From: Gammaproteobacteria bacterium 42_54_T18 | GTDB taxonomy: Bacteria; Pseudomonadota; Gammaproteobacteria; Pseudomonadales; Ketobacteraceae | Direction: 5' to 3' | NCBI GenBank assembly: GCA_002163245.1 | Contig: MAAL01000127.1 | Span: forward strand, 124,001-188,000 | DNA length: 64,000 nt | Shown here: piece by piece, positions 43,403 through 52,385 of the stretch | Layout: each line of letters begins with the position of its first letter | Numbering within the stretch: the first letter of the stretch is position 1 | Translations under genes and position numbers: made by a program | Notes under the pieces: generated by a model | What the model was told of the DNA's origin: nothing | The model's input: the letters and a program-made list of their open reading frames with translations, nothing else | Database searches by the model: none

Positions 43403-44539
43403 TCATGCTGCCGACAGTTCAGCGAAACGCTGCAAATGATAATCTGCATTCCCAAACAGCGTATTAATCATATTAATACGCTTGAGGTACATACCAACAC
43501 TCATCTCGTCGGTCATGCCCATCCCCCCATGGATTTGAACCGCTTCATGAGCAACTGCCTGGCCTGATACTCCCACTTGATATTTAAGCGCTGCAATATT
43601 TTTTGCCACATCAGAGTCACCAGCAGCATAAGATAGCACCGCGCGCAACAATAATGATTTACACTGCTCGTGTGCGGTGAACATATCTACCATGCGATGC
43701 TGCAACGCTTGGAAGCCACTAATAGCCACACCAAACTGCTTACGCTCTTTAGTATAAGCGACAGTATCTTTATACAACTTTTCCATAGAACCAACCGCCT
43801 CAGCACACAAAGCCAGTATTGCTTCATCCGCGACTTGGTCAATGACTGATGCCGCTTTACCCTCTTCTCCCAACAGTGCATCACTACCTACTGCTACATT
43901 GGCAAATTGAACTTCTGCTGCCCGCTGGCCGTCTAGCGTTCTTGTTGCTTTAACCGTTACACCTTCTGCATTTGCCGGAACTACCAACAAAGTAATGCCG
44001 TCACGGTCTAAAGACTCGCCAGACGTTCTCACGGACACGATCAACAGGTCAGCAGACGCTCCGTGCAACACTAAACTCTTATTTCCATTGATCACATAAC
44101 CTTGATCATTCTTCTCTGCCTGAGTGGCAACGTTATGTAAATCAAATCGAGCCTGTGATTCATTGTATGCGAAGGCAATTTTTTTCGAACCGTCGATAAT
44201 GCCGGTTATCAATTCAGCTTGTTGGTTTTCATTGCCAACTTTTGCCAGTAACCCGCCTGACAAAACAACCGATGAAAAGTAAGGTTCAACCACAAGACCC
44301 TTTCCAAACTCCTCCATCATAATCATCATTTCTACAGGGCCACCACCAATACCACCCTGCTCTTCGGTAAAAGGCACACACAACCACCCCAATTCAGCAA
44401 AGGTTGACCAGTTTTTTTCACTATAGCCAGCATCTGATTGGCTATTCTTTTGGCGTGCTTCGTAGCTATATTCGTTTTGGATGAACTTGGCAACACTGTC
44501 TTTTAGTAGCGTTTGTTCTTCAGAAAAATCAAAATTCAT
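43403..44539 (-). CDS. Acyl-CoA dehydrogenase (small-subunit type, PimD-like)
   Basis: A 378-aa FAD-dependent acyl-CoA dehydrogenase. Visible are the N-terminal helical domain, VINGNKSLVLHGASADLL in the beta domain, RKQFGVAISGFQALQHRMVD (arginine and FAD contacts) and VQIHGGMGMTDEMSV. The residue expected to act as base near the C-terminus is not evident, as in the structural partner of alpha2beta2-type ACADs. It pairs with the gene at 44767 on the same strand. The likely role is dehydrogenation of a bulky or dicarboxylic acyl-CoA, e.g. pimeloyl-CoA; the substrate is not proven. Confidence 0.85.
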   Translation of the reverse strand: MNFDFSEEQTLLKDSVAKFIQNEYSYEARQKNSQSDAGYSEKNWSTFAELGWLCVPFTEEQGGIGGGPVEMMIMMEEFGKGLVVEPYFSSVVLSGGLLAKVGNENQQAELITGIIDGSKKIAFAYNESQARFDLHNVATQAEKNDQGYVINGNKSLVLHGASADLLIVSVRTSGESLDRDGITLLVVPANAEGVTVKATRTLDGQRAAEVQFANVAVGSDALLGEEGKAASVIDQVADEAILALCAEAVGSMEKLYKDTVAYTKERKQFGVAISGFQALQHRMVDMFTAHEQCKSLLLRAVLSYAAGDSDVAKNIAALKYQVGVSGQAVAHEAVQIHGGMGMTDEMSVGMYLKRINMINTLFGNADYHLQRFAELSAA

Positions 44540-44624
44540 AATATGTCTCTTGTTCTAATTTCGTTTAATGAGTAGCTATTCAATATTTATTAGAAAGAAC
44601 TGCGAACCCAGAACCTAGCGATAA

Positions 44625-44735
44625 GTCTCGTATTAGCCATCCCCTTTCAGAAACGTCTGCGGCACGGACGCCGCAGTCGAGCACGCATGGATGCGATCTT
44701 TTGCGATTTCTGAAAGGGGATGGCTAATACGAGAC
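44625..44735. repeat. 111-bp element with 29-bp perfect terminal inverted repeats
   Basis: The left arm 44625-44653 and right arm 44707-44735 are exact reverse complements over 29 bp (GTCTCGTATTAGCCATCCCC... / ...GGGGATGGCTAATACGAGAC). The 53-bp centre has two further small palindromes (GCGGCACGGACGCCGC, GCATGGATGC). The core 44641-44712 is repeated, diverged, at 7111-7183. No open frame is present. It fills the gap between the two dehydrogenase genes. Confidence 0.93.
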
Positions 44736-44766
44736 GCTTTCAACGATCCGCAATGAACAACTCTCT

Positions 44767-45936
44767 CTACAACCCTAAAACCATCTTGGCGATAATATTT
44801 TTCTGAACTTCATTTGAACCACCGTAAATCGTACTGGCTCGACCGTATAAATATTTGGCCGATGCAACCCAACTCATATCGTTACCAATCGCTTCGCCAT
44901 CATTAAGAATGTGAGCATAATGCCCACAAGCTTCAATGGTTAACTCTGATACGGCTTGTTGTATTTCGGTACCACGAATTTTTAAAATAGAAGACTCTGG
45001 GCCTGGTGCTCCGCCCGCTGATACCGATGCAATAGCTCGTAACTCTGTATATTCTAAGGCCATTAAGTCGATTTCAACTTTTGCTATCTTAGCGGCCAAC
45101 AATGGATCATCGGCCAATACACCGGCACCGACTTTTTCTTGTGCGGTAAATTCTTTTAGCTTCTGCAGCCCTTTTTTCGATTGGGCAACACCGGCAATTG
45201 CAGTACGTTCATGGGTTAACAATACTTTCGCGTACGTCCAACCTTTGTTTTCTTCACCAATTCGATTTTCTACTGGAACTCGCACATTATCAAAGAACAC
45301 TTCGTTTAAGGTGTGTTGATTATCAATGGTGTCGATCTTTCGTACTTCTACGCCCGGTGTTTTCATATCAATTAATAAAAATGAAATACCTGCTTGGCGC
45401 TTACCTTCTGAGCTGGTTCTTACTAAACAAAAAATCCAGTCGGCATCCTGAGCATACGTGGTCCAAATCTTTTGGCCATTTACCACGTAATGATCACCGT
45501 CTAACTCTGCTTTGGTTTGTAACGCTGCCAAATCGGAACCCGCACCAGGCTCGGAATACCCCTGACACCACCATACATTACTTTCCAAGATATCTGGTAA
45601 AAAGCGCTTCTTCTGCTCATCACTACCAAAGGTATAAATAACCGGTGCGACCATTTTCAAACCAAATGGGATCACTGAAGGAGCACCAGAATCAGCACAT
45701 TCATTTTCAAATATATACTTTTGTGTAATTGTCCAACCAGTGCCACCTATCTCTGCAGGCCAATTCGGAGCCACCCAGCCCTTCTTATGCAGGATTTTTT
45801 GCCATTTCACCATAATGTCAGGATCTACCTCTCCCCCGGTATAACCACGGCGAATCTCATCCGTAACATTTTCAGAAAGAAATGCCCGTACCTCTTTTTG
45901 AAAAGCAATATCTTCCGGTGTAAATTGTATATCCAT
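44767..45936 (-). CDS. Acyl-CoA dehydrogenase (large-subunit type, PimC-like)
   Basis: A 389-aa acyl-CoA dehydrogenase. WWCQGYSEPGAGSDLAALQT and YVVNGQKIWTTYAQDADWIF are the FAD/substrate-loop motifs, followed by LTHERTAIAGV and the C-terminal RASTIYGGSNEVQKNIIAK. The WCQGYSEPGAGSDLA form is typical of the large subunit of pimeloyl-CoA-type enzymes. AGAGG precedes the ATG. It forms a pair with the downstream dehydrogenase, although the 227-bp gap with the palindromic element is long for an operon. Confidence 0.87.
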   Translation of the reverse strand: MDIQFTPEDIAFQKEVRAFLSENVTDEIRRGYTGGEVDPDIMVKWQKILHKKGWVAPNWPAEIGGTGWTITQKYIFENECADSGAPSVIPFGLKMVAPVIYTFGSDEQKKRFLPDILESNVWWCQGYSEPGAGSDLAALQTKAELDGDHYVVNGQKIWTTYAQDADWIFCLVRTSSEGKRQAGISFLLIDMKTPGVEVRKIDTIDNQHTLNEVFFDNVRVPVENRIGEENKGWTYAKVLLTHERTAIAGVAQSKKGLQKLKEFTAQEKVGAGVLADDPLLAAKIAKVEIDLMALEYTELRAIASVSAGGAPGPESSILKIRGTEIQQAVSELTIEACGHYAHILNDGEAIGNDMSWVASAKYLYGRASTIYGGSNEVQKNIIAKMVLGL

Positions 45937-46073
45937 TGAGAGCCTCTTTTATGACCAATAGGGGAAGTCGATAACACCGACAACAGTAGCCTATATTTAT
46001 AATTCAGGCCATTAGCGCATTAAAGAGTGGAATATGACAAAGCGACAGGCTAGAATCGTCAGCTCTTAAAAAA

Positions 46074-46150
<77 letters not shown>

Positions 46151-46307
46151 TTTTCCATACAAATCAGACAGTTAGACAACCCATCAAGTAGCCTGACTCT
46201 GCATGCTCCCCCAAGTCAATACCTTATCAAGCCCCTCTTAGATCTGACTTTCAAAACAATATATACTTACAAAATACACGACGTAATATACATATAGGGT
46301 TTGGGAT

Positions 46308-47093
46308 TTGGTCAACAAAATAACACGTCCTCGTATTTATATTTGGGATCGTTGCTTCTTAAAGCAAGACTTGTCACTCGTACTGGAACGTAACGAATCT
46401 CCATATCGCCGGCTATCGATAACTATAATAATTTCCACTGGAAAGCCATTCGTTGTTAAGCGCGAGAATAATGAGATCTTAACATTGCAGGGTGCCATTC
46501 TAGGTCCCAATGTAGAACGGACCAACATTTACGCAGAAGACTCCGATCTCACTATCATTGACGCCTTTATCACGACCACAACGTATAGAGACTTAATGCA
46601 ATGCATCGGACCTAATGATACCAGGGCGCTAAAATGCGATGAACTGGCAAAAACCCAAGAATTATGTCGACAGAGTTTTTTTAAAGAACTATCCATTGAT
46701 GATGCTTTCACGCTATTTAACGCTGTTATTTATTCACTTTGCGATCAGGATATATCAACACCAGCTCTAGACTCTAGAATCAGAAATATTATTGATATTG
46801 TAGAGCAGTCTAGAGCGGATGAACTCTCGATAAGTTCCCTGGCCGAAAAAGTAACTTTATCTGAGTCACGGCTACGATCCCTCTTTAAAAGAGATATGCA
46901 TTGCACTTTGTCGCAGTACATACGAAGTGTATCATTTTGGAAAAGCATTCCTTTACTAGCTCAGGGAATGAATTTCACCGAAGTTGCTCATGAGTCAGGT
47001 TTTCACGACTTGGCCCATTATAGCCGAACTGTTTCAGAAGTAATGGGAGTACCTCCAAGCAATATCCGTAAGCAATTAGACATTTTTTTCTAG
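46308..47093 (+). CDS. AraC-family transcriptional regulator
   Basis: A 261-aa regulator. The C-terminal 100 residues hold the two helix-turn-helix motifs of AraC proteins: LSISSLAEKVTLSESRLRSL and NFTEVAHESGFHDLAHYSRT, followed by VMGVPPSNIRKQ. The N-terminal 150 residues form a divergent effector domain that I do not recognise. The start appears to be a TTG (46308) with AGGG upstream; no in-frame ATG covers the N-terminal domain. It lies between the tRNA and the hydrolase gene and could control the latter. Confidence 0.85.
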   Translation: MVNKITRPRIYIWDRCFLKQDLSLVLERNESPYRRLSITIIISTGKPFVVKRENNEILTLQGAILGPNVERTNIYAEDSDLTIIDAFITTTTYRDLMQCIGPNDTRALKCDELAKTQELCRQSFFKELSIDDAFTLFNAVIYSLCDQDISTPALDSRIRNIIDIVEQSRADELSISSLAEKVTLSESRLRSLFKRDMHCTLSQYIRSVSFWKSIPLLAQGMNFTEVAHESGFHDLAHYSRTVSEVMGVPPSNIRKQLDIFF

Positions 47094-47231
47094 TGAAATA
47101 AATTCAATCGACATTATACAAGCGATCCATACAAGCGCCTGCCCTCACTTCCTATTAAGATCTACAGCAACAGTTCAACGAAGTCCTGCTTCAGATTGCA
47201 AGTAATCATATAATTAGCAATGGAGATATTG

Positions 47232-48074
47232 ATGGAATCTACTATTTGTAATGGGATCCCTGTTTATTACAAGACAGTACCAGCAAGAAGTGCGTCGCCA
47301 AGCCCTTTTACGATTGTTCTATTACATAACGCGGGAACTGACCATACTATATGGTCGGCTGTTACCGAAATATTGTCCGAAAAACACCCTGTAATCCAAG
47401 TGGACTGGCCTGGTTATGGTAAGCATCGAACCGAACTTCAGCAGCACGGTCTTGCTGATTATGCCGATATCTTATCAATCTTTATCAAGAAAAATAAACT
47501 CACATCAGTTGTCCTGGTAGGTAATTGCCTGGGAAGTAGTGCTGCTTTGGAATACTGTACCCGCGTAAAAGGTGAAGGCATTCATTCAATGATTCTCTTT
47601 AATGTTCTGCTGCCCCGTACATTAGGATTAATGGGGCGTTTTTTCTATCATTGGGCTAACTCACCATTGAACATGCTTTACAATGGCGTAAGGAAAACCC
47701 TATCTACGCCTAAACCTTTGGCGAGCGTTGCAGTCAAATACCAAATGAAAAAACCTAACCTTGTACCCAATGAAGCTATAAATCATCTAAAAGAGCTTAA
47801 TAATGACCCCGAAAACATACAGAACCTAGGGCTACTGGTTGAATCGTTACATAAATCAAACCATTTAAATAGTATAAAAATGCCCAACTACTTTCCAAAA
47901 ACAATGGTTGTTTGGGGTGATAAAAATAGGGTCTTACCTTGGAAAAAAGGCAAAAGTTTTGTAAATGATTTTGGCCCGACGGGGCACGCCGTGTTAAATG
48001 GCGGCCATCTCGTTATGCTAGAACAAGCAAAAGAAAGTGCCGCCATAATCCTAAGGACTGTTGCAATACATTGA
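47232..48074 (+). CDS. Alpha/beta-fold hydrolase with Cys nucleophile
   Basis: The 280-aa protein has the alpha/beta-hydrolase core: oxyanion-hole region LLHNAGTDHTIW (about 31-41), nucleophile elbow VLVGNCLGSSAAL with Cys99 in place of the usual Ser, acid VVWGDKNRVLPW and base His in NGGHLVMLEQ. Cys nucleophiles are known in dienelactone hydrolase and PHA synthases, so a hydrolase or an acyltransferase is possible. The ATG at 47232 has GGAGA five bases before it; an ATG at 47220 lacks one. It follows the AraC gene by 138 bp inside the putative tRNA island. The substrate is unknown. Confidence 0.8.
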   Translation: MESTICNGIPVYYKTVPARSASPSPFTIVLLHNAGTDHTIWSAVTEILSEKHPVIQVDWPGYGKHRTELQQHGLADYADILSIFIKKNKLTSVVLVGNCLGSSAALEYCTRVKGEGIHSMILFNVLLPRTLGLMGRFFYHWANSPLNMLYNGVRKTLSTPKPLASVAVKYQMKKPNLVPNEAINHLKELNNDPENIQNLGLLVESLHKSNHLNSIKMPNYFPKTMVVWGDKNRVLPWKKGKSFVNDFGPTGHAVLNGGHLVMLEQAKESAAIILRTVAIH

Positions 48075-48089
48075 TCTTTTCTTAATATT

Positions 48090-48143
48090 GCCCCCCCTTA
48101 TTTAAGGAGGTGACTGGACGTTTATATAGTCTCGGGGGCATTA
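48090..48143 (+). repeat. Degenerate copy of the tRNA-Arg 3' end (candidate attR)
   Basis: The last 30 bases align with the tRNA 3' part at 22 of 30 positions, including GGACGTT and the 12-bp exact core GTCTCGGGGGCA (48129-48140). Weaker similarity continues back into the anticodon arm (GCCCCC, TAAGG). It cannot fold as a tRNA. It lies 9 bp before the 3' end of the modF-like gene. Confidence 0.6.
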
Positions 48144-48151
48144 CATATTAA

Positions 48152-49585
48152 CTATAACGCCAGATAGTTATCGATACCTTTAATTTGATCTTCTGGGTGA
48201 TGATTCACGTAAATCACCGACGTTTCACTACCAGCACAGATCTTTTCAATCAACGCTAACACTAACTGTCGATTCATACCATCCAAACCAAGGCAAGGCT
48301 CATCCAGTATTAGTAACGGTGGATGTTTCACCATGGCTCGTGCTATTAATAATAAACGTTGGTCGCCATAAGATAGCTTGTTAAAAGGCTGATCCGCTCG
48401 ATTAGCCATACCCAGTAAAGCCAACCACTGATCGGCAATACCCTTCTGAGCGTCGGTAGACTTACTGTACAGACCGATGCTGTCGTAAAAGCCAGAAATG
48501 ATTACATTCCGAATGCTCGTACCAACCCGGTATTCCCACTGCAATGCAGTAGATACGTAACCGATAAATTGCTTGATCTGCCAAATACTCTCACCACTAC
48601 CCCGCTTAAAGCCAAAAACAAATATATCGTTCACGTAACATTGCGGGTGATCGCCAGTAATCAAAGACAATAGCCCTGTTTTTCCACTGCCATTAGGACC
48701 ACTGAGCTGCCAGTGTTGATTGGGATTGATAGTCCAATTCAAATCACTGATCACTTTCTTTTCATCATATTTAATCGTGATATTGTTGAGGCGAACTAAC
48801 GGCTGCTCTGGATCTAAACTCGGAATGGCGTTTTCCGAATCTGCAGTTGGAATAGTAAGGTCGGTTGTTTTCAAGTGCAGCAATTGATAGAGTTCGGCAT
48901 AAGCCCTGGCATCATCACGGCGAACCTGATGTTGTAACGTACCTTTTTCAACATAAGCAATATCCGTAATAAAATCAGGAAACTCATCAAAACGATTCAG
49001 CACCATCACCATCGGCACGGTATCAATAAGCGTTGCTAGATGCTGCTGCAACATTCCCAATGTCTTTGTATCTAATCCGTCAAAAGGCTCATCCAGCACC
49101 AATAAATCCGGTTTGCTTGCTAGTGCTCGAATCAGCATTACCTTACGCGACTCCCCCGTGGAGAGTTTTCTAAAAGAGCGATCAAGCAGCAATTCAAGAC
49201 CAAACTTTTCGATTAACTGCTCAGCTAGCTCAGTATCCTGACAATCTTCATACAGGATTTCCCGTACCGGTGTACCTTCGGAAATAACATCCATAATATC
49301 GGCGTCGTCTTTTTTTAACTCAGCGTCAATCAGCGCAGCCTGAGCTTCAAATGATACAAGCCCTACCCTTGCAGGCAAACCTTCGACTGTTCCCGATAGG
49401 CATTCAGCACCGTTGTTTATAACACCCGCTAGAATTGCTGCTAATGCAGATTTACCTGCACCATTGGTTCCTGTAATAACCCAATGTTGCTGAGGTTCAA
49501 TTTGCCAGTTGATATCCGTTAATTGAAAACGATCATCAAAATTTACGGCGAGGTTATCCAGGCGAATGGTTGAACAATGCGTCAT
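48152..49585 (-). CDS. modF: Double ABC ATPase of the ModF type
   Basis: A 477-aa soluble protein with two ABC ATPase domains. First: Walker A GTNGAGKS, signature LSTGESRKVML, Walker B LLVLDEPFDGLD. Second: Walker A GPNGSGKT, signature LSYGDQRLLLIARAM, Walker B LLILDEPCLGLDG. There is no membrane segment. Length and order match E. coli ModF (490 aa), which is linked to molybdate metabolism but whose exact role is not settled. No mod transport genes are nearby, so the name is by family only. Confidence 0.82.
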   Translation of the reverse strand: MTHCSTIRLDNLAVNFDDRFQLTDINWQIEPQQHWVITGTNGAGKSALAAILAGVINNGAECLSGTVEGLPARVGLVSFEAQAALIDAELKKDDADIMDVISEGTPVREILYEDCQDTELAEQLIEKFGLELLLDRSFRKLSTGESRKVMLIRALASKPDLLVLDEPFDGLDTKTLGMLQQHLATLIDTVPMVMVLNRFDEFPDFITDIAYVEKGTLQHQVRRDDARAYAELYQLLHLKTTDLTIPTADSENAIPSLDPEQPLVRLNNITIKYDEKKVISDLNWTINPNQHWQLSGPNGSGKTGLLSLITGDHPQCYVNDIFVFGFKRGSGESIWQIKQFIGYVSTALQWEYRVGTSIRNVIISGFYDSIGLYSKSTDAQKGIADQWLALLGMANRADQPFNKLSYGDQRLLLIARAMVKHPPLLILDEPCLGLDGMNRQLVLALIEKICAGSETSVIYVNHHPEDQIKGIDNYLAL

Positions 49586-49666
49586 AAGAATCCGCTTTTA
49601 AGTAAGGATTATTGTAATCCACTGTAAAATTACAGGGTATTTGAAAGATTTTTTATCAGAGAAACG

Positions 49667-49700
49667 AAAAAAGGCTGAGATCGTAACCTCAGCCTTTTTT
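49667..49700. terminator. Strong bidirectional terminator after ilvC
   Basis: AAAAAAGGCTGAG (49667-49679) and CTCAGCCTTTTTT (49688-49700) form a perfect 13-bp stem with an 8-nt loop. It ends ilvC on the minus strand, 60 bp past its stop, and insulates modF. Confidence 0.95.
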
Positions 49701-49759
49701 AATAGCGAATTGAATAGTCAAAAGCAGCTAGCCGCACACTGCTTTTCACCAAACTTACA

Positions 49760-51235
49760 CTATACGATTTTCTTCATATCAGCCATGTGGCCACGAAGAA
49801 CAGAACCAATCGCTTCAACAGGGTGGCTACGAAGTGCTTCGTTAACTTCAATCAAACGGCCGTTATCAACACCGTTATCTTCAACATTCAAACCACGACC
49901 AATTACGTCTGTTTTGATGTCTTTCATAAAGTCAGCCAATAAAGGCAAACAAGCATGGTTATACAGGTAACAACCGTATTCAGCAGTATCAGAGATAGTT
50001 GCGTTCATCTCATATAACTTTTTACGAGCAATCGTGTTAGCGATTAGAGGCGTTTCATGAAGAGACTCGTAGTATGCAGAGTCTGCAATAATACCTGCAG
50101 CGGTCATGGTTTCGAATGCAAGCTCAACACCCGCTTTAACCATCGCAACCATTAAGATGCCGTTATCAAAGAATTCTTGCTCAGAGATTTCAACGTCTCC
50201 AGCAGGTGTTTTCTCGAATGCTGTTTCAGCAGTCTCTGCACGCCAGCCTAGTAGGTTAACGTCATCATTCGCCCAATCTTCCATCATAGTACGAGAGAAT
50301 GTACCGTTAATGATGTCATCTTGATGCTTATTGTATAGAGGGCGCATAATCTGCTTTAACTCTTCAGAAAGGTCAAAACACTTGATCTTCGCTGGGTTAG
50401 ACAAACGATCCAACATGTTAGTCACACCACCGTACTTTAATGCTTCAGTAACAGTTTCCCAACCGAACTGAACCAACTTAGACGCATAACCGGCGTCAAC
50501 ACCTTCTTCAACCATCTTGTCAAAACACAACAAAGAACCGGTTTGCAACATACCGCATAGGATTGTTTGCTCGCCCATCAAATCAGATTTCACTTCTGCG
50601 ATAAAAGATGACATCAATACACCAGCTTTATGACCACCAGTACCTACAGCATAAGCTTTCGCTAGTGCAAGGCCTTCACCTTTAGGATCGTTATCTTCAT
50701 GTACAGCAATCAATGTTGGTACACCAAAACCTCGAACATATTCGTTACGTACTTCTGAACCAGGGCACTTAGGAGCAACCATAATTACCGTCAAATCTTC
50801 ACGGATTTTCATGCCTTCTTCTACGATGTTAAAACCGTGAGAGTATGACAAACATGCATCTTGCTTCATTAACGGCATGATAGCCTTAACAACCGCTGTA
50901 TGTTGCTTATCTGGAGTAAGGTTTAATACTACATCTGCAGTAGGGATAAGCTCTTCATAAGTACCAACGGTAAAACCGTTTTCGGTAGCATTTTTCCAAG
51001 ATTGACGCTTCTCGTCGATGGCCGCTTGACGCAATGTGTAAGAAACATCACAACCGCTATCACGCAAGTTCATACCCTGTGCTAGACCTTGTGCACCACA
51101 ACCGATAACTACCATTTTTTTGCCTTTAAGGGCTTCAACACCTTCAGGAAACTCAGAGATATCCATGAATCGGCACTTGGCTAGTTGCTCAAGCTGCTCA
51201 CGTAGAGGCAATGTATTAAAGTAGTTGTTTGGCAT
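49760..51235 (-). CDS. ilvC: Ketol-acid reductoisomerase, class II
   Basis: IlvC converts acetolactate and acetohydroxybutyrate to dihydroxy acids in valine and isoleucine synthesis, using NADPH and Mg2+. The frame can be extended to 51421, but the ATG at 51235 ([20 protein letters not shown]) has GGAAA upstream and gives 491 aa, the length of enteric class II enzymes; class I enzymes are about 330-340 aa. [12 protein letters not shown] is the nucleotide-binding loop. It is divergent from ilvY, as in E. coli. Confidence 0.97.
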   Translation of the reverse strand: MPNNYFNTLPLREQLEQLAKCRFMDISEFPEGVEALKGKKMVVIGCGAQGLAQGMNLRDSGCDVSYTLRQAAIDEKRQSWKNATENGFTVGTYEELIPTADVVLNLTPDKQHTAVVKAIMPLMKQDACLSYSHGFNIVEEGMKIREDLTVIMVAPKCPGSEVRNEYVRGFGVPTLIAVHEDNDPKGEGLALAKAYAVGTGGHKAGVLMSSFIAEVKSDLMGEQTILCGMLQTGSLLCFDKMVEEGVDAGYASKLVQFGWETVTEALKYGGVTNMLDRLSNPAKIKCFDLSEELKQIMRPLYNKHQDDIINGTFSRTMMEDWANDDVNLLGWRAETAETAFEKTPAGDVEISEQEFFDNGILMVAMVKAGVELAFETMTAAGIIADSAYYESLHETPLIANTIARKKLYEMNATISDTAEYGCYLYNHACLPLLADFMKDIKTDVIGRGLNVEDNGVDNGRLIEVNEALRSHPVEAIGSVLRGHMADMKKIV

Positions 51236-51348
51236 GATGAAGTTTCCATTGGTTGACGTTATTGGCTGTATTTTTATAACGCTATTTACAGTGCTATCGA
51301 GTGTAGTCGAGATACTCTCGTACTGCGCATTTGTGCGTGTTTGGGTGC

Positions 51349-51366
51349 ATCTAGGCGATTCTAGAT
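51349..51366. promoter_or_regulatory. Inverted repeat in the ilvC-ilvY gap, possible IlvY operator
   Basis: ATCTAG-N6-CTAGAT is a perfect 6-bp inverted repeat in the 238-bp divergent region. A second imperfect palindrome, TATCGAGTGTAGTCGAGATA, lies at about 51294-51313. LysR-type regulators bind such sites; assignment is by position only. Confidence 0.35.
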
Positions 51367-51473
51367 TTAGTCGCGCTACTTTATAGTAAACCCTGCCTTT
51401 CGTAAATTGATATAAATGCAACGCAACGTATCAAATACTGCAACACAACACAGATTACGCTATGCTTAGCATC

Positions 51474-52385
51474 ATGAATACACGCGCCCTTAAACACTTT
51501 CTCGCACTAGCAGATAGCCTACACTTTGGCCGGGCGAGTGATGCCTGCAACATCAGCATTTCCGCACTATCGCGCAACATTAGGCAGCTTGAGGAAGAGT
51601 TAGGCGTGTTGTTGTTTAATCGAGACAACCGGTCTGTCACCCTGACAACTGAAGGACAAACATTTCAACGATACGCAAAAGAAGCAACCGCACAATGGGA
51701 GCTCGTCTGTAATGAGCTAACAAATAACGCTGGCCAGCTGCGTGGTAAAGTCAGCATGTACTGCTCAGTAACGGCCAGTTACAGCATTTTGTTCGACTTG
51801 CTCAATCGATTTCGCCAAGACTACCCTGGCATAGAGATCAAACTGCACACGGGCGACCCTGAACACGCTATCGCCCGAATTCTTGCAAGTGAAGAGGACA
51901 TTACCATTGCGGCCCACCCGCGAACCCTACCGAGAGGTTTGGTTTTTAAACCCATTACCGTTTCACCGCTGCTTTTTATCGCTCCGTCGGTGCAAAGTGA
52001 CCCTGATGTACCCATGATGCTACCTACCTCACCCTCTCAATGGGCTAACGTTCCAATGATACTTTCTGAAGGGGGTATAGCTCGCCAGCGTACTGACTCT
52101 TGGTTTCGGGAAATGGGGGTTACCCCTCGCGTTTATGCTCAAGTCACAGGAAACGAGGCAATTGTAAGCATGGTTAGTTTAGGCCTCGGTGTGGGTGTAG
52201 TACCAAAAATTGTTCTCGATCACAGCCCCCTGGCCGATCGAATTCAAACATGGGATGTTCAACCTGCGTTAGAACCTTATGATGTTGGGCTTTTCACATT
52301 AAAAAAGAATTTAAAAAACCCATTGGTTAACGCGTTTTGGTCGCTTGTTGCAGTTAAACCATCACAGGAAAATATGCCGCAATGA
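51474..52385 (+). CDS. ilvY: LysR-family regulator IlvY
   Basis: IlvY activates ilvC in response to acetolactate-type substrates. The N-terminal helix-turn-helix is clear (LALADSLHFGRASDACNISI, SALSRNIRQLEEELGVLLFN), and the rest is the LysR effector domain. I prefer the ATG at 51474 (MNTRALKHF, 303 aa) over 51462 by alignment with IlvY N-termini. Divergent orientation to ilvC supports the name. Its stop overlaps the next start (ATGA). Confidence 0.92.
   Translation: MNTRALKHFLALADSLHFGRASDACNISISALSRNIRQLEEELGVLLFNRDNRSVTLTTEGQTFQRYAKEATAQWELVCNELTNNAGQLRGKVSMYCSVTASYSILFDLLNRFRQDYPGIEIKLHTGDPEHAIARILASEEDITIAAHPRTLPRGLVFKPITVSPLLFIAPSVQSDPDVPMMLPTSPSQWANVPMILSEGGIARQRTDSWFREMGVTPRVYAQVTGNEAIVSMVSLGLGVGVVPKIVLDHSPLADRIQTWDVQPALEPYDVGLFTLKKNLKNPLVNAFWSLVAVKPSQENMPQ

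Noticed and set aside
51236-51421. 62-residue N-terminal extension of IlvC
   Set aside because: It has no similarity to IlvC, would run into the divergent ilvY control region, and the ATG at 51235 matches the family start.
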